Counted from the stretch's first letter, positions 37,779-46,642 are shown. The stretch: DNA of 64,000 nucleotides from Thiocapsa marina 5811 (GCF_000223985.1 NZ_AFWV01000009.1:124001-188000); one strand, 5' to 3'. The notes: generated from the sequence alone by a model not told the origin. Program-made: numbers and translations.

Positions 37779-38618
37779 TCAGACCGCGATGGGCGCACGA
37801 ATCGCGGGATCCGGCTCATACCCGACGATCTCGATATCCTCGAAACGGTAGTCGAACAGGCTCGGCGGACGGCGCAGCAGACGTAACTGCGGCAGCGCCC
37901 GAGGCTCGCGCCCGAGCTGCTCGAAGACGATCTCGTCGGTCAGATGATTGCGGTAGAGATGCAGGTCGCCGAAGGTGTGGATGAATTCACCAACGGCGAG
38001 ATCACACTGGTGGGCGATCAGATGGGTCAGCAAGGCATAGCTGGCGATGTTGAAGGGCACGCCGAGAAAGAGATCGGCGCTGCGCTGATAGAGCTGGCAG
38101 GAGAGCCGCCCCTCGGCGACGTAGAACTGGAAGAGACAATGACAGGGGGCGAGCGACATGCGCCCGGCATCTACGTTCTCGCGCGGACTGAGGGTCTCGT
38201 CGGGCAGATCCGCCGGATTCCAGGCGGAAACCACCAAGCGACGCGAATCGGGGCGGGTCCGGATGGTCTCGACCAGCTCGGCGAGCTGGTCGACGACGCG
38301 GCCATCCGGACAGGCCCAACTGCGCCACTGGGCGCCGTAGATGGGACCGAGACGGCCGTCCTCGGCCGCCCACTCGTCCCAAATGGTCACGCCGCGATCG
38401 CGCAGCCAACGGTTGTCCGTCGAGCCGGCCAGAAACCACAGAAGCTCATGGATCAAGCTCTTGGTATGGATCCGCTTGGTGGTCAGCAGCGGGAATCCCT
38501 CGCTCAGATCAAAGCGCACCTGACGCCCGAACACCGAGCGCGTCCCCGTGCCGGTGCGGTCGGCCTTGTCGATGCCGTTGTCGATCACATCGCGCAGCAG
38601 ATCGAGATAGACGCGCAT
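37779..38618 (-). CDS. thyA: thymidylate synthase
   Basis: 279 residues, slightly longer than the E. coli enzyme (264). [12 protein letters not shown] and the folate/dUMP site Arg are at the N-terminus. The catalytic Cys is in [14 protein letters not shown], followed by [20 protein letters not shown] and the late HLYRNHLTD. It methylates dUMP to dTMP using methylene-tetrahydrofolate. The start is 3 bp after the gpmI stop, so the two are probably one transcript. Confidence 0.97.
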   Translation of the reverse strand: MRVYLDLLRDVIDNGIDKADRTGTGTRSVFGRQVRFDLSEGFPLLTTKRIHTKSLIHELLWFLAGSTDNRWLRDRGVTIWDEWAAEDGRLGPIYGAQWRSWACPDGRVVDQLAELVETIRTRPDSRRLVVSAWNPADLPDETLSPRENVDAGRMSLAPCHCLFQFYVAEGRLSCQLYQRSADLFLGVPFNIASYALLTHLIAHQCDLAVGEFIHTFGDLHLYRNHLTDEIVFEQLGREPRALPQLRLLRRPPSLFDYRFEDIEIVGYEPDPAIRAPIAV

Positions 38619-38621
38619 CCG

Positions 38622-40169
38622 TCAGACCGTCGCCGGTCCGAGCAGAAGCGAGTGCCCGTCCATCTGCTCCGGGATGGGGATGCCCATTAGATGCAGGATC
38701 GTGGGGGCGATATCCTTGATGCCGCCGCCGACCGACAGCCGCCAGGGCACCTCGTCGATGACGAGACAGGGGACCGGATAGGTGGTGTGCTGGGTGTGGG
38801 GATCACCCGTGACCGGATCGACCATCTCGTCGCAGTTGCCGTGATCGGCGCTCAGGATGACCGAGTAGCCGCACTCCACGGCCGCATCGAGCACCCGGCC
38901 GACCTCGCGATCGAGTGTCTCCACGGCGGCGATCACCGCCTCGCGCACGGCCGTATGACCCACCATGTCGCCGTTGGCGAAATTCACCACGATAAAGGGA
39001 AAATCACCGCCGCGCAGCGCCTCGATCACGGCATCCGCGACCCCCGGAGCGCTCATCTCGGGTTTCAGGTCGTAGGTGGCGACCTTCGGCGAGGGGATCA
39101 GCGCGCGCTCTTCGCCGGGGAAGGGATCGCCCCGCCCGCCGTTGAAGAAGAAGGTTACATGCGCGTATTTCTCGGTCTCGGCACAATGAAACTGCGCGAT
39201 GCCGTCGTCGCTGAGGATCTGCCCGAGCGTGGTCTTCGGCGTGTCGGTGTCGAAGGCAAAGGGCAGCCCGAACCAGGGATCGTACTCCATCATGCCGGTG
39301 ACCTGGACGCGGGTCACCCCGCGGCGGTCGAACTTGTCGAAATCGCTCTGGTGCAGAGCCGAGACCAGCTGACGCGGACGGTCCTTGCGGAAGTTGATGT
39401 GGATGACCTGGTCGCCGTCGCGGATCGGCTCGGCGCCTGCGACGATCGTGGGTCGGATGAATTCGTCGTCCTCGCCGGCGGCATAGGCCGCCTCGATCGC
39501 CTCGCGCGCGCTCTCGGCGTGCCGGCCTTCGCCGTCGACCATGGCACGCCAGGCCATCTCGGTGCGATCCCAGCGATTGTCCCGGTCCATCGCGTAATAG
39601 CGTCCGCTGACGGTGGCGATCCGCCCCCCCGAGGTCTCCAGCGCCTCGTCGAGACACTTGAGATAGCTCAGCGCCGAGCGCGGCGGGGTGTCGCGGCCGT
39701 CCGTGAAGACGTGGACCATCGGGCGCGCACCCTGACGCTTGCACAGCTTGATCAGCGCTGCCAGATGACGGACATGACTATGGACACCGCCGTCGGAGAC
39801 CAGGCCCATGAGATGGATCGGCCGCCCTTGCTCCGCCGCCGCTCGCGCCGCATTCACCAGGGCATGATTGTCGAAAAAGCTGCGGTCGTCGATCGCGCGA
39901 TCGATCAGCACCAGATCCTGCAGGACGACACAGCCCGAGCCGATGCACATATGCCCGACCTCGGAGTTGCCCATCTGCCCGTCGGGAAGCCCGACCGCCA
40001 GCCCGGACGCCTGCAGCGCAGTATGCGGATAGCTGGAGAAATAGCGATCGAGGTTCGGCGTGTCGGCAAGCGCCACTGCATTGTTGGCCTTGGCCGGATT
40101 CAAGCCGAAACCGTCCAGGATGATCAGGATGACCGGGCGGCCCGGAACCTTCTGCCTCGGTTGATTCAT
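38622..40169 (-). CDS. gpmI: 2,3-bisphosphoglycerate-independent phosphoglycerate mutase
   Basis: 515 residues, the usual length. VILIILDGFGLNP carries the first metal Asp, and GQMGNSEVGHMCIGSG contains the phosphoserine nucleophile. FVNFAN-type VVNFANGDMVGHT and ILSADHGNCDEMVD provide the remaining metal ligands. It interconverts 3- and 2-phosphoglycerate in central metabolism. It is divergent from glgC, with a 203-bp intergenic region between them. Confidence 0.97.
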   Translation of the reverse strand: MNQPRQKVPGRPVILIILDGFGLNPAKANNAVALADTPNLDRYFSSYPHTALQASGLAVGLPDGQMGNSEVGHMCIGSGCVVLQDLVLIDRAIDDRSFFDNHALVNAARAAAEQGRPIHLMGLVSDGGVHSHVRHLAALIKLCKRQGARPMVHVFTDGRDTPPRSALSYLKCLDEALETSGGRIATVSGRYYAMDRDNRWDRTEMAWRAMVDGEGRHAESAREAIEAAYAAGEDDEFIRPTIVAGAEPIRDGDQVIHINFRKDRPRQLVSALHQSDFDKFDRRGVTRVQVTGMMEYDPWFGLPFAFDTDTPKTTLGQILSDDGIAQFHCAETEKYAHVTFFFNGGRGDPFPGEERALIPSPKVATYDLKPEMSAPGVADAVIEALRGGDFPFIVVNFANGDMVGHTAVREAVIAAVETLDREVGRVLDAAVECGYSVILSADHGNCDEMVDPVTGDPHTQHTTYPVPCLVIDEVPWRLSVGGGIKDIAPTILHLMGIPIPEQMDGHSLLLGPATV

Positions 40170-40372
40170 CTCTCGCTTACTCCTCTAGCGTCGGGGTTGG
40201 ATATTGTATACCGAGCACACTCGGGTGTTTCGGCGGTGTCCGAAATCCGCCAAGAGGGCGTCCGATAATCGGGAAAGCTCCGGTCGAGGGGTTTATCATT
40301 CCGGCATGGGTCCAATGATCGGATCCAGCCACCACAACACAAGCTCCTTAAGGCGGGGCAAGCGGAGGAACC

Positions 40373-41632
40373 ATGCAGACCGATCGAATCATCGCTTTCG
40401 TCATGGCCGGCGGCCAAGGCTCGCGACTCCAGCCGCTCACCACGGCACGCTCCAAGCCTTCGGTGCCATTCGGTGCCCGCTACCGCATCGTCGACTTCGT
40501 GCTCAGCAATCTGGTCAACTCCCAGATCCAGACCATCTATCTCCTGGTGCAGTACAAGTCGCAATCGCTCATCGAACATGTTCGCAAGGCCTGGACCATC
40601 TCGCCGCTGCTGCAGAGCCAGTTCGTCACCGTCGTACCGCCGCAGATGATGTCGGGGACGCATTGGTTCCAGGGCACGGCCGACGCGGTCAATCAGAACA
40701 TCGCGCTCATCGAGGAACATCGTCCCGACCTCGTGGCGGTCTTCGGGGCAGACCACATCTACCGCATGGACATCCGCCAGATGGTCGATTTCCACAAGGC
40801 ACGCAACGCCGACGTGACGATCGCCGCCCTGCCGGTTCCGCTCGCCGAGGCGTCGAGCTTCGGGGTGATCGCCGCGGACGAAGAGGGGCGGATCAACGCC
40901 TTCGAGGAGAAGCCTGCGAATCCCTCGCCGCTGCCGGGTGATCCGAACATGGCCTTCGCCTCGATGGGCAATTACATCTTCGACGCCAAGGTCCTGATGC
41001 AGGCGCTCAAGGAGAGCGAGGCCGCCGGCGAATCGGACTTCGGCCAGCATGTGCTGCCGCGGTTGCTCAACACCCATCGACTCTTCGCCTACGATTTCGC
41101 GACGAATGTCATACCGGGCGTGCACCCTTACGAGACCTCGGTCTACTGGCGCGACGTCGGCACCATCGATGCCTACTTCGACGCCCACAAGGACGTCTTG
41201 GGCGCCGAGCCCGTCTTCGATATGTTCAACCCCGAGTGGCCCATCTACTCGAGCGGCTACCAAGGCCCGGTTGCTCGGGTGCTCGGCGGCGAGCTGCGCA
41301 ATACCCTCCTGGGCGCGGCGACCATGATCCACGAGGGCGCTCGACTGACCAACTCGATCATCCGGCGCGAGACCGTGATCGAAGAGGACGTTGTCCTCGA
41401 GGACTGCATCATCATGGACTATGTCCGCATCTGCCGCGGCGCCCGCCTGCGCAACGTCATCGTCGATCGGCACAATGTCATCGAGGCCGGCGACCGGATC
41501 GGTTTCGATCCGGTGAAGGATCAGCAACGCTTCCATGTCACTGCAGGGGGCGTGACCGTGGTTCCGATGGGGCGCGTCAGCTATTTCGCACGCGACGTGC
41601 GCGGCACCGGACGCGGCGGTTACTCGGAGTAA
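40373..41632 (+). CDS. glgC: glucose-1-phosphate adenylyltransferase
   Basis: 419 residues with a GGAGGAACC ribosome site. FVMAGGQGSRLQPLTTARSK is the nucleotide-binding loop; KPSVPFGARYRIVDFVLSN, the GTADAVNQN and FGADHIYRMD segments and the FEEKP motif are all typical, and the C-terminal left-handed beta-helix follows. It makes ADP-glucose for glycogen. With amylosucrase nearby, the locus covers two routes to glucan. Confidence 0.97.
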   Translation: MQTDRIIAFVMAGGQGSRLQPLTTARSKPSVPFGARYRIVDFVLSNLVNSQIQTIYLLVQYKSQSLIEHVRKAWTISPLLQSQFVTVVPPQMMSGTHWFQGTADAVNQNIALIEEHRPDLVAVFGADHIYRMDIRQMVDFHKARNADVTIAALPVPLAEASSFGVIAADEEGRINAFEEKPANPSPLPGDPNMAFASMGNYIFDAKVLMQALKESEAAGESDFGQHVLPRLLNTHRLFAYDFATNVIPGVHPYETSVYWRDVGTIDAYFDAHKDVLGAEPVFDMFNPEWPIYSSGYQGPVARVLGGELRNTLLGAATMIHEGARLTNSIIRRETVIEEDVVLEDCIIMDYVRICRGARLRNVIVDRHNVIEAGDRIGFDPVKDQQRFHVTAGGVTVVPMGRVSYFARDVRGTGRGGYSE

Positions 41633-41655
41633 GGATCCATCATCGGGTGCCGCCA

Positions 41656-42534
41656 ATGACCGCCGCGAATCGCAAGACGGTCCTCGTCACGGGGGCCAAC
41701 TCCGGCTTGGGTAAGGCGCTCGTGCTGGCCTTCGCCCGCGACGGAAGCCGCGTCGGCATGCTGGTCCGCAACGAAGAACGCGGTCGAGCCGCCCGAGACG
41801 AGGTCGCAGCGGCGACCGAGAACCCGGACATCCATCTCTTCGTCGCGGACCTCGGCAGTCAGCAGGAGGTTCGCCGAGCGGCAGCTGAGATCCTCGAACG
41901 CTTCGAGCGCATCGATGTCCTGATCAACAACGCCGGAACGGCCTATCCGAGCCGCCGGACCAGCCCCGAGGGCATCGAGCGGTCGCTGGCGGTCAACCAT
42001 CTCGGCCCTTTCCTGCTCACGGTCCAGCTGTTGGAGCGCATCGAGGCCAGCGCGCCAGCCCGCATCGTCAATGTCGGAACCCGCATCGACACCGCGATGG
42101 ATTTCGACGACCTGGACTGGACACGGCGGCGCTATCGGATGATGCAGGCCTACGGCCAGTCCAAGCTCGGCAATCTTCACTTCACCTTCGAGCTTGCGAG
42201 ACGGCTCGCAGGCACCGGGGTGACCGTCAACTGCGTCTTCCCCGGCATCTTTCGGTCCAACCTCGGCGGATCGGACGGGGCACAAGGTGTCTTTTGGAAA
42301 ACGGTCGACCTGCTGCTCGGCTGGGCCCTGCCGAGCCCGACGCGAGCCGCCGAGCGCGTGCTCTACGCCGCCCTGTCACCCGAGCTGGACGGGGTTACGG
42401 GCCAATATCTCGGCAATCGCCGGCCCATCAAGGCGCCGTCTCAGGCGCTCGACCCCCGCGCCAATCAGCGACTCTGGGGCATCAGCGAGAGACTTGTCGG
42501 TTCCTCGCACGACACGCTGCCGTCCGAAGCTTGA
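41656..42534 (+). CDS. short-chain dehydrogenase/reductase
   Basis: 292 residues. TVLVTGANSGLGKALVLAFA is the Rossmann NAD(P) loop, with NNAG in DVLINNAGTAY. The catalytic Tyr-x3-Lys is in YGQSKLGN, and the usual Ser position is occupied by NVGTRID, where Thr may substitute. It resembles retinol-dehydrogenase-like SDRs of unknown substrate. It starts 23 bp after glgC on the same strand and is likely co-transcribed. Confidence 0.88.
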   Translation: MTAANRKTVLVTGANSGLGKALVLAFARDGSRVGMLVRNEERGRAARDEVAAATENPDIHLFVADLGSQQEVRRAAAEILERFERIDVLINNAGTAYPSRRTSPEGIERSLAVNHLGPFLLTVQLLERIEASAPARIVNVGTRIDTAMDFDDLDWTRRRYRMMQAYGQSKLGNLHFTFELARRLAGTGVTVNCVFPGIFRSNLGGSDGAQGVFWKTVDLLLGWALPSPTRAAERVLYAALSPELDGVTGQYLGNRRPIKAPSQALDPRANQRLWGISERLVGSSHDTLPSEA

Positions 42535-42543
42535 GACGCCATC

Positions 42544-42753
42544 TCAGGCGGGCAGCAGACCACCCGGAGGACCGTCTGCACGCTGTTGCCGGATCTGCTC
42601 CCAAACCTTTTCGTGGAAGAAGTAGACCACCGTATTGATCGCAGGCTCGACCAGGGCGATCGCCCCGCCGACCAGGAGGTTGCCGCTCAACAGGTAGGCC
42701 ACGCTGAAGGCGACCGTCATGTGCAGGATCGCGAACGTGATTGTCTTGGCCAT
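42544..42753 (-). CDS. small DUF2061-family membrane protein
   Basis: 69 residues from the ATG at 42753, with ribosome site AGAGGAGCACTCAC. Two hydrophobic helices: ITFAILHMTVAFSVAYLL and VGGAIALVEPAINTVVYFFH, followed by HEKVWEQI, the DUF2061 pattern. Function unknown for the family; it is an inner-membrane protein by prediction. Convergent with the SDR gene. Confidence 0.85.
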   Translation of the reverse strand: MAKTITFAILHMTVAFSVAYLLSGNLLVGGAIALVEPAINTVVYFFHEKVWEQIRQQRADGPPGGLLPA

Positions 42754-42981
42754 GTGAGTGCTCCTCTTCAAGTGTTGGGTAGGAGCATAGCGCTGACGGA
42801 GCAATCTTCAAAATCGATTATTATTAACCTATCGATTGCCAAAGACGATCAAGGCAGGCGTAAAAGCGACGAAGTCGCTTGTCGTCTGCCGCCGGTCAAC
42901 ACCTCGACGCTCTCGACTCTCGGACGACGCCCTCGTCGATCCGACGCCACGGAGGATCCCGGTGATCGATTCAGCCATAGC

Positions 42982-43027
42982 GCCCCGTGGCGTTGAACCT
43001 ACATCCGGCAGTTGAACGCCACGGGGC
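42982..43027. repeat. perfect 13-bp inverted repeat
   Basis: GCCCCGTGGCGTT (42982-42994) and AACGCCACGGGGC (43015-43027) are exact reverse complements with a 20-base loop. The right arm overlaps the degenerate left end of repeat element B1. It lies downstream of dsrS and may act as a transcript-end structure, but no T-run follows. Confidence 0.75.
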
Positions 43028-43092
43028 ATGCGTCATTTTCACGTTGTGTCGGGATTAGGGATTTTTCCGAACTTCGTGGAGACGCGGTTTAG
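43012..43092 (+). repeat. twin repeat family, GTC-type element (copy B1)
   Basis: 81 bp. Its core (GCATGCGTCATTTTCAC, GTGTCGGGATTAG, GATTTTTCCGA) closely matches the element at 44660. The right end GACGCGGTTTAG is intact and the left end is degenerate. A 21-bp spacer containing TTTTTT separates it from B2. Confidence 0.88.
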
Positions 43093-43113
43093 AATCTTAG
43101 ATTTTTTAGAACC

Positions 43114-43199
43114 GTAAACCGCGCCGGCTCCGACAATCGTCGAGTCTGCCGAGGCCGATCCCATCCAAAAACATCACATACCGCGCTGGGCGCGGTTCA
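43114..43199 (+). repeat. twin repeat family, GCC-type element (copy B2)
   Basis: 86 bp with ends GTAAACCGCGCC and GGGCGCGGTTCA. The core AATCGTCGAGTCTGCCGAGG and GCCGATCCCATCC is almost identical to the element at 44767. The last codons and stop of dsrS are inside it. Confidence 0.9.
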
Positions 43200-44301
43200 G
43201 AAGGCTCAGCCGATCCTGGAGCGGGTCGATGACGGGGGTTAGCTTCCGGCGCATGAGGCTGCCGAGAACGCTCGGGTCGAGCGCGACGGCGCGGATGAGG
43301 CCATAGCCGACACCCGAAAGAAACCGCATGGCGGCAACCTCCGAGGTCATCTCGGGGCACGCGCTCAGCAGCCGTCCCGTGTCGGCATGCGGGCTCGTCG
43401 GCGTGGCGAAGCGCTCGGCGTCCGCGATCAGATCCGAGAGCGGAAGGTCGGGGTCGCCCTGCGCGCGCAACGCACCGAAGTACTCTCTGAGCACGTCGAA
43501 GGTGGCTGTCACGACATCCTGGCTGGGCGGCTTCGACAACACGGTTGCGACCGTCGCGATGAAGGTCTGTCCGGGCGAGGAAAAGACCCGGCCGAGCAGC
43601 CCGGCACAGGCGTTGCCCGCCGCGGCCAGCGCCTCGACTGGCTCGGGAAGTGCGCGCGCCACCGAGCCTTCCGCGCCCGGCAGGTCGTCCGGAACGGCCT
43701 GCAGGAACCCCACGAGATAGACCTGCTTGCGTGCCGCTTTCTTCCAGAGATCCTCACGTCGCTCGGCGTCGAGCAGTCCGGTTTGCAGGATCAGCCTGAT
43801 CGACTCTGTGATCTTGTCGCTCTCGGTTTCGAACGGGAGATAGTCGACGAGATAGTCCACCAGGATACGGCCCATGCTCCCCGCGACGATGGACGAATTG
43901 CTCAGCATGCGGCGGGCATTCTCCGCGTCCTCCATGGCCCACCAGGCGCGGCGGGCGAGCTCGTCGGTCAGTCCGGGGGAGCAGACGGCCGCCACCACGG
44001 CCTCCGGCTCGCCGAGCAGGAGCAATTGCTCGAGACTCTCGTCGCGCATCTGGCCCATGCGGGTCCAGCGGCGCAGATAGATGGGATAACCGCCGGGCGA
44101 GCCCAGGACGTGACCGGAAATGAGTTCCTTGACACGTCGCAGATATTGATCGGGACGTGCGTTCGGGTTGAGACGCACGGTTGCCTCGCCCTGCGGACCC
44201 AGACCGTAGACGATCAGCTTGGATTCGTCGATACGGATCGCCTGCGGGCGATTCGCGAGCAGGACATTTAGCCTGAAGCTGTCCTCGTTGCTGAGATCCA
44301 T
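43174..44301 (-). CDS. dsrS: DsrS, cytoplasmic dsr-operon protein of unknown function
   Basis: 375 residues, last gene of the dsr operon. No cofactor or membrane motif is visible; the sequence is mainly helical (LEQLLLLGEPEAVVAAVCSP, RILVDYLVDYLPFETESDKI). In A. vinosum DsrS is a soluble protein whose loss lowers sulfur oxidation, but its reaction is unknown. The C-terminal LLNRAQRGM and the TGA at 43174 are encoded by repeat element B2, so the native tail may have been replaced. It starts 21 bp after dsrR. Confidence 0.88.
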   Translation of the reverse strand: MDLSNEDSFRLNVLLANRPQAIRIDESKLIVYGLGPQGEATVRLNPNARPDQYLRRVKELISGHVLGSPGGYPIYLRRWTRMGQMRDESLEQLLLLGEPEAVVAAVCSPGLTDELARRAWWAMEDAENARRMLSNSSIVAGSMGRILVDYLVDYLPFETESDKITESIRLILQTGLLDAERREDLWKKAARKQVYLVGFLQAVPDDLPGAEGSVARALPEPVEALAAAGNACAGLLGRVFSSPGQTFIATVATVLSKPPSQDVVTATFDVLREYFGALRAQGDPDLPLSDLIADAERFATPTSPHADTGRLLSACPEMTSEVAAMRFLSGVGYGLIRAVALDPSVLGSLMRRKLTPVIDPLQDRLSLLNRAQRGM

Positions 44302-44322
44302 GACGACTCGGCGAGTACCCGG

Positions 44323-44637
44323 TCAGACCTCGGTCGGAGGTTTGTAGTGCGGATCCTTCGGGTTGAGAAAAATGAAGCGGAACTGTCCGGGCTCCATCTC
44401 CACATAGTCCATCGTCGTCTGGTCGAGCAGCGGCACCTGCTCGGGCGTCATGACGATATCCACGCCCGCGCAGGACATACGGATATCGTCCTCCGTCGGC
44501 TCGTCGAAGCCAATCCGGTAGTCGATCGCGCCATCCTGCATTTGAAACGCGGCCAACCTCAATGACATGCCTTCGGTACCGCCTTGCTGGGCGGCCTTGA
44601 GCACCTGATCCGCCGCTGCTGTCGTGAGTGTGAACAT
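44323..44637 (-). CDS. dsrR: DsrR, A-type Fe-S scaffold homologue without the cysteines
   Basis: 104 residues with the HesB/IscA fold (MFTLTTAAADQVLKAAQ, RIGFDEPTEDD, FRFIFLNPKDP). The three conserved Cys that ligate the cluster in IscA are missing; the only Cys is residue 56. This is the known feature of DsrR in A. vinosum, where it affects DsrS and DsrL levels after transcription. The start is the ATG at 44637, 23 bases beyond repeat element C1, which lies immediately upstream. Confidence 0.92.
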   Translation of the reverse strand: MFTLTTAAADQVLKAAQQGGTEGMSLRLAAFQMQDGAIDYRIGFDEPTEDDIRMSCAGVDIVMTPEQVPLLDQTTMDYVEMEPGQFRFIFLNPKDPHYKPPTEV

Positions 44638-44659
44638 CTGAGACCTATTATCCTGTTGA

Positions 44660-44745
44660 TTAAACCGCGTCCAGAGCGACATGCGTCATTTTCACTTGGT
44701 GTCGGGATTAGTGATTTTTCCGATCCTCGTGGAGACGCGGCTTAG
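44660..44745 (+). repeat. twin repeat family, GTC-type element (copy C1)
   Basis: 86 bp with ends TTAAACCGCGTCC and GGAGACGCGGCTTAG, and a core near-identical to B1 (ATGCGTCATTTTCAC, TGTCGGGATTAG, GATTTTTCCGAT). It is 22 bases upstream of the dsrR start codon. A 21-bp spacer with TTTTTT follows. Confidence 0.9.
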
Positions 44746-44766
44746 AATTTCAGATTTTTTAGAACT

Positions 44767-44853
44767 TTAAACCGCGCCGGCTCCGACAATCGTCGAGTCT
44801 GCCGAGGCCGATCCCATCCCTAAACATCACATACCGCGCCGGGCGCGGTTTAG
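44767..44853 (+). repeat. twin repeat family, GCC-type element (copy C2)
   Basis: 87 bp with ends TTAAACCGCGCCGG and CCGGGCGCGGTTTAG. The core is almost the same as B2, and together with C1 it forms a 194-bp composite. This is the best-preserved copy and a suitable reference. Confidence 0.9.
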
Positions 44854-45177
44854 TCGCTTGAGATGCGTCCGATCGGCCCGCCTCCAAACCCCTGGCAGAG
44901 CGATCCGCATCGCTTCACCCTCGAATCGGGCCGGCCGCAGGCTCGACGCCTTTGCGAGCGGAGCGGGTTGGAGACTCGATTCCGGCACACCGTGGGGCAG
45001 CTCCGCGGCACGGGAAGCGCAACCTCGGGCTGCCGTGTCCGAGCAAAACGGCCAGTCGAATCGTCCGCGCTCCAACGAACGCCTCAAAAGATGAGTAAAA
45101 CAATCCGACGATAGACTACCTGTTCCGCGATTGTCGTTGTCGTCATCGGCTACGACAATGATTTATTTTTTAATATC

Positions 45178-45263
45178 TTAAACCGCGCCAGCTCCAGCGG
45201 TCGTCAAATCTTCCGGGGCCGATCCCCTCCAAAACATCACATACCGCGTCGGGCGCGGTTTAA
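45178..45263 (+). repeat. twin repeat family, GCC-type element (copy D, single)
   Basis: 86 bp with ends TTAAACCGCGCC and GGGCGCGGTTTAA. The core (GGTCGTCAAATCTTCC, GGCCGATCCCCTCCAAAAC) is closer to copy A than to B2/C2. An AT-rich spacer-like stretch precedes it, but no GTC-type partner is recognisable. The dsrN TAA stop lies in its right end. Confidence 0.85.
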
Positions 45264-46642
45264 GCCCCGAGACAGCGCCGGATGTGATCGACGAACCGGC
45301 GTGTCCAGCCGACACCGCCCACGTCCCTGAGGTGACTGTAACAGGCCAGTAATTGGCCTTGGACAACCCCGTCGTGGGCCCCGTCGATTCCGACACCCCG
45401 CAACACATCATAGCCGTAGCGCCAAGCGGGGTCAGGCGCAACGACCGAGGAATGGTGAAACTCATGCGCGGGTATCTCGCCGGCACTCCCGCCCGCCTCG
45501 CCCTGCCAAGGAAAATCGGGGGTTTCGCGCAGTCGCACATAGCCGCGCCCTTGGGGTCGAGCATGTAATCGGACCTCGGCCTTGAGCGCGCCGACCATTT
45601 CGCGCCGTTCGCCCTTCCAACCGATCGCCTCGCACAGATACATCAGCCCCCCGCATTCGGCGTAGACTGGCCCGCCGCCGGCGATGAAGTCCGCGATCTG
45701 CTCGCGCATCCCTCGATTTGCCTCCAGCTCCGCCATGCGACACTCGGGGAACCCTCCGCCGATATAGAGTGCATCGACGCAGGGAAGCTCCCGATCGGCA
45801 AGCGGGCTGAGCTCGACCAGCTCGGCACCCGCAGCGGCGAGCGCACGCAGATCATCCGGATAGTAAAAGCCGAAGGCAGCGTCGCGCGCGATACCGATAC
45901 GCACCGTATCCCCTGCGGGTGCCTGGATCAACGGCGACGACGACACGGGTGGCGGGCGCGATGCACCCTCGGCAATCGCGAGCATCCGGCTCAGGTCGAC
46001 CTGTTCGGCCACCCGTCCCCGGATACGATCGATCCATGCCTCGGCGGCCTCCGCCTCGTTGCTCGGCATCAGGCCCAGGTGGCGCTCGGCGATCTCGATG
46101 TCGTCGTCGCGATGCATGGCGCCCAACACCGGAAGATCGGTGTAGTGCTCGAGCGCGGCGATCAGATTGCGGGCATGGCGAGTACCGCCGACCTTGTTTA
46201 GGATCACGCCGGCAAGATTCAGGTCGCGGTCGAAGGCCTGGTAGCCAAGCAAGAGAGGAACGATGCCGCGGCCCATGCCATGACAGTTGATCACCAACAC
46301 GACCGGTGCGCCCAAGAGCTTGGCGAGCTCGGCGTTGCTGTTGGAGCCCGCGGGATCGATGCTGTCGAAAAGGCCGACGTTGCCCTCGATCAGTCCGAGA
46401 TCTGCCGTATGGAGCTCACCCGCGAAGGCGTCGAGGATCTCGGCGCGCCCCATGGTATGGAAGTCCAGATTGTAGCAGGGGCGTGAGCAGGCTTCGGTCA
46501 GCCAGAGCGGATCGATGTAGTCGGGGCCCTTTTTGAAGGGCTGGACGCGCACGCCCGCGTCACGCCAAGCACGACACAGGCCGATGGCGACGGTGGTTTT
46601 TCCCGACGATTTCTGAGCCGCCGAGATGTAGAGATGCGACAT
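45260..46642 (-). CDS. dsrN: DsrN, sirohaem amidase (CobB/CbiA-like)
   Basis: 460 residues from ATG at 46642. The N-terminal dethiobiotin-synthetase-like ATPase (HLYISAAQKSSGKTTVAIG, then KKGPDYIDP) is followed by a class I glutamine amidotransferase domain with the nucleophile Cys in GPVYAECGGLMYLCEAI and a late His in EFHHSSV. Homologous to cobyrinic acid a,c-diamide synthase; DsrN amidates sirohaem to siroamide for DsrAB. The TAA stop at 45260-45262 lies in the right end of repeat element D. Confidence 0.95.
   Translation of the reverse strand: MSHLYISAAQKSSGKTTVAIGLCRAWRDAGVRVQPFKKGPDYIDPLWLTEACSRPCYNLDFHTMGRAEILDAFAGELHTADLGLIEGNVGLFDSIDPAGSNSNAELAKLLGAPVVLVINCHGMGRGIVPLLLGYQAFDRDLNLAGVILNKVGGTRHARNLIAALEHYTDLPVLGAMHRDDDIEIAERHLGLMPSNEAEAAEAWIDRIRGRVAEQVDLSRMLAIAEGASRPPPVSSSPLIQAPAGDTVRIGIARDAAFGFYYPDDLRALAAAGAELVELSPLADRELPCVDALYIGGGFPECRMAELEANRGMREQIADFIAGGGPVYAECGGLMYLCEAIGWKGERREMVGALKAEVRLHARPQGRGYVRLRETPDFPWQGEAGGSAGEIPAHEFHHSSVVAPDPAWRYGYDVLRGVGIDGAHDGVVQGQLLACYSHLRDVGGVGWTRRFVDHIRRCLGA

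Larger units (their letters stand above)
42754..43173. other. intergenic region between the DUF2061 gene and dsrS
   Basis: 420 bp with no supported gene. It contains the promoter side of the DUF2061 gene, a 13-bp-stem hairpin (42982-43027) and most of the repeat pair B (43012-43199). Confidence 0.5.
44638..45259. other. 622-bp repeat-filled gap between dsrN and dsrR
   Basis: Holds elements C1 (44660-44745), C2 (44767-44853) and most of D (45178-45263). Between C2 and D (44854-45177) no protein-like frame is seen. An imperfect hairpin with TTGTCG near 45131 and CGACAA near 45153 precedes D. dsrR is therefore far from the rest of the operon and may need its own promoter here. Confidence 0.7.

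Noticed and set aside
44827-45087. 86-residue minus-strand frame between dsrN and dsrR
   Set aside because: Its last part is encoded by repeat element C2 and the rest has no protein-like pattern or family match.
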